From Hyperoplus lanceolatus (Eukaryota; Chordata; Actinopteri; Uranoscopiformes; Ammodytidae), in contig CM049414.1 in the NCBI GenBank assembly GCA_026929865.2, positions 21,998,501 through 22,062,500 of the forward strand: DNA of 64,000 bases. The letters are read 5' to 3'. The notes under the pieces are model-generated. The model did no database searches. It was not told the origin of the DNA and worked only from the letters and a program-made list of their open reading frames with translations. The position numbers were made by a program, and so were the translations under genes. Below are positions 63,092-64,000 of the stretch, piece by piece; position 1 is the first letter of the stretch; each line of letters begins with the position of its first letter.

Positions 63092-63137
<46 letters not shown>
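63092..63137. repeat. (GT)n microsatellite
   Basis: Continuation of the GT tract interrupted by the hAT-like MITE. The ORF that starts here owes its first residues to the repeat; the LINE ORF1 proper begins downstream. Confidence 0.97.
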
Positions 63138-63142
<5 letters not shown>

Positions 63143-63149
63143 GAAAAAG

Positions 63150-63692
63150 GGACAGAGAATGACCCGCACTAAGTGCCTCCTCGTTGGCTCATCCATGGTC
63201 CGACAAGTTCTCCTGCCAAGGGCGGAGACCTTCTGCTATCCTGGTGCCCAGGTATCCCACATCAACTCAGTGCTTCCACACATTATCCACAGTAATCCCG
63301 CTGCATCTATGGTTGTAACACATGTCGGCTCAAATAACCTTAAATCAGAAAAGTCAGAAAGTCTTAAATCTGATTTTAAAATCCTAATCGACTCCGTCCT
63401 GGCCGCTGGGAAACAATGTATCGTCTCTGGTCCCATGCCTTCGCCTCGATTTGGTGACATCAAATTCAGCCGCGCACGCCAACTTCATGTTTGGCTCAAA
63501 CAATATTGTCTCTCCATGGGCATTCCCTTTGTTGACAATTTTAACGCTTTCTGGAACAGACCGACTTACTTTGCCAGCGATGGTTTGCATTTAAACAAAG
63601 AAGGGAAACATCTTCTGGCCAGCAACATACTCTTAACAATAAAATCGGTTCCTAGCATCACTCCTCTTGCAAACTCTGTCCAGCAAGTTTGA
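63150..63692 (+). CDS. LINE ORF1-like protein with SGNH/GDSL esterase fold
   Basis: Opens MTRTKCLLVGSSMVRQVLL (ATG near 63159) and runs to a TGA at 63690. SGNH landmarks: the nucleophile Ser in LVGSSMVR (block I), HVGSNNL (block III-like, usually GTND) and DGLHLNKEGKHLL with Asp and His (block V). Esterase domains of this type occur in ORF1 of CR1/L2-group LINEs, where they may help membrane or RNP handling. About 180 aa. It precedes an ORF2 start by about 150 bp, which supports the retrotransposon reading over a cellular esterase. Confidence 0.75.
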   Translation, partial: GQRMTRTKCLLVGSSMVRQVLLPRAETFCYPGAQVSHINSVLPHIIHSNPAASMVVTHVGSNNLKSEKSESLKSDFKILIDSVLAAGKQCIVSGPMPSPRFGDIKFSRARQLHVWLKQYCLSMGIPFVDNFNAFWNRPTYFASDGLHLNKEGKHLLASNILLTIKSVPSITPLANSVQQV

Positions 63693-64000
63693 CTATCTCC
63701 ACACCTGGTCAGTCAAGAGGTATTTAGCTCACGTGGCACAGCCTCCATGACTACTAGTCCCCATGCATCTAGCGCCCCCTCCAGGCCTGGAACATCCATT
63801 ACTTTAAAACTCACCCAATCCCTGTATGTCAGTCTGTCAGATCATCATTAATCGCTCCACATAGATCATACAGGTCACGCCACAGACCACTTGGGATTAC
63901 AAGTAACTTGAAAACTGTACCTATTTTGTGTAATAAGTCAATTGTGTTGGACCACATAGCTGTTGATAACCCGGATATGAGCATAGCAAAGCTAAACTCA
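63693..64000 (+). mobile_element. LINE ORF1-ORF2 junction and start of ORF2, cut by the window edge
   Basis: One frame is open from about 63837 to the window end and reads APHRSYRSRHRPLGI, then NLKTVPILCN and DNPDMSIAKLNS. The last residues match the start of L2-type endonuclease domains (xxALLNxRSL). The rest lies outside the window. Confidence 0.6.

Overview
The window looks like a stretch of teleost fish nuclear genome. It holds intron-split vertebrate genes, many (CA)n/(GT)n tracts, and the usual ray-finned-fish mobile elements: Tc1, hAT and Harbinger-type DNA transposons, L2/CR1-type and Rex3/RTE-type LINEs, a tRNA-derived SINE and TTAA-target MITEs. Nothing bacterial or viral was seen. 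Two protein-coding genes can be read exon by exon.

(1) Positions 129-22270, plus strand: a plasminogen gene (plg). It has 21 coding exons whose phases join into one 871-codon frame. The order is signal peptide, PAN/apple domain (exons 2-3), six kringles (exons 4-15), activation linker and trypsin-type protease (exons 16-21). The kringles form three tandem copies of one two-kringle cassette (A-B-A-B-A-B). Copies 2 and 3 are nearly identical even in their introns. Each later copy carries its own transposon: a palindrome-bearing element after copy 2 and a 4.06-kb hAT in copy 3. Three of the 20 introns appear to use GC instead of GT donors.

(2) Positions 34438-39993, minus strand: a vestigial-like 2 gene (vgll2), a TEAD cofactor of muscle and craniofacial development. 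It has four coding exons and encodes 282 aa. The region around its exon 2 acceptor is triplicated, and the exon 2 donor abuts a (GT)n tract.

Layout: 1-22420 plg with TE-filled introns; 22420-34437 intergenic, mostly anonymous; 34438-40260 vgll2; 40260-46640 intergenic with MITEs and a Harbinger-like element; 46640-50440 a decayed LINE with a SINE inside; 53729-55360 an apparently complete Tc1 transposon with an open DD34E transposase; 55360-62228 intergenic with MITEs, microsatellites and one unexplained possible exon at 57010-57240; 62229-63090 a hAT-like MITE inside a (GT)n tract; 63150-64000 the 5' part of a LINE with an esterase-like ORF1 and the start of ORF2.

I found no wholly new system. 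The strongest leads are the recent kringle-cassette amplification, the cluster of GC-AG introns, the duplicated splice acceptors in vgll2, and several nested insertions whose removal on paper restores the interrupted reading frame.
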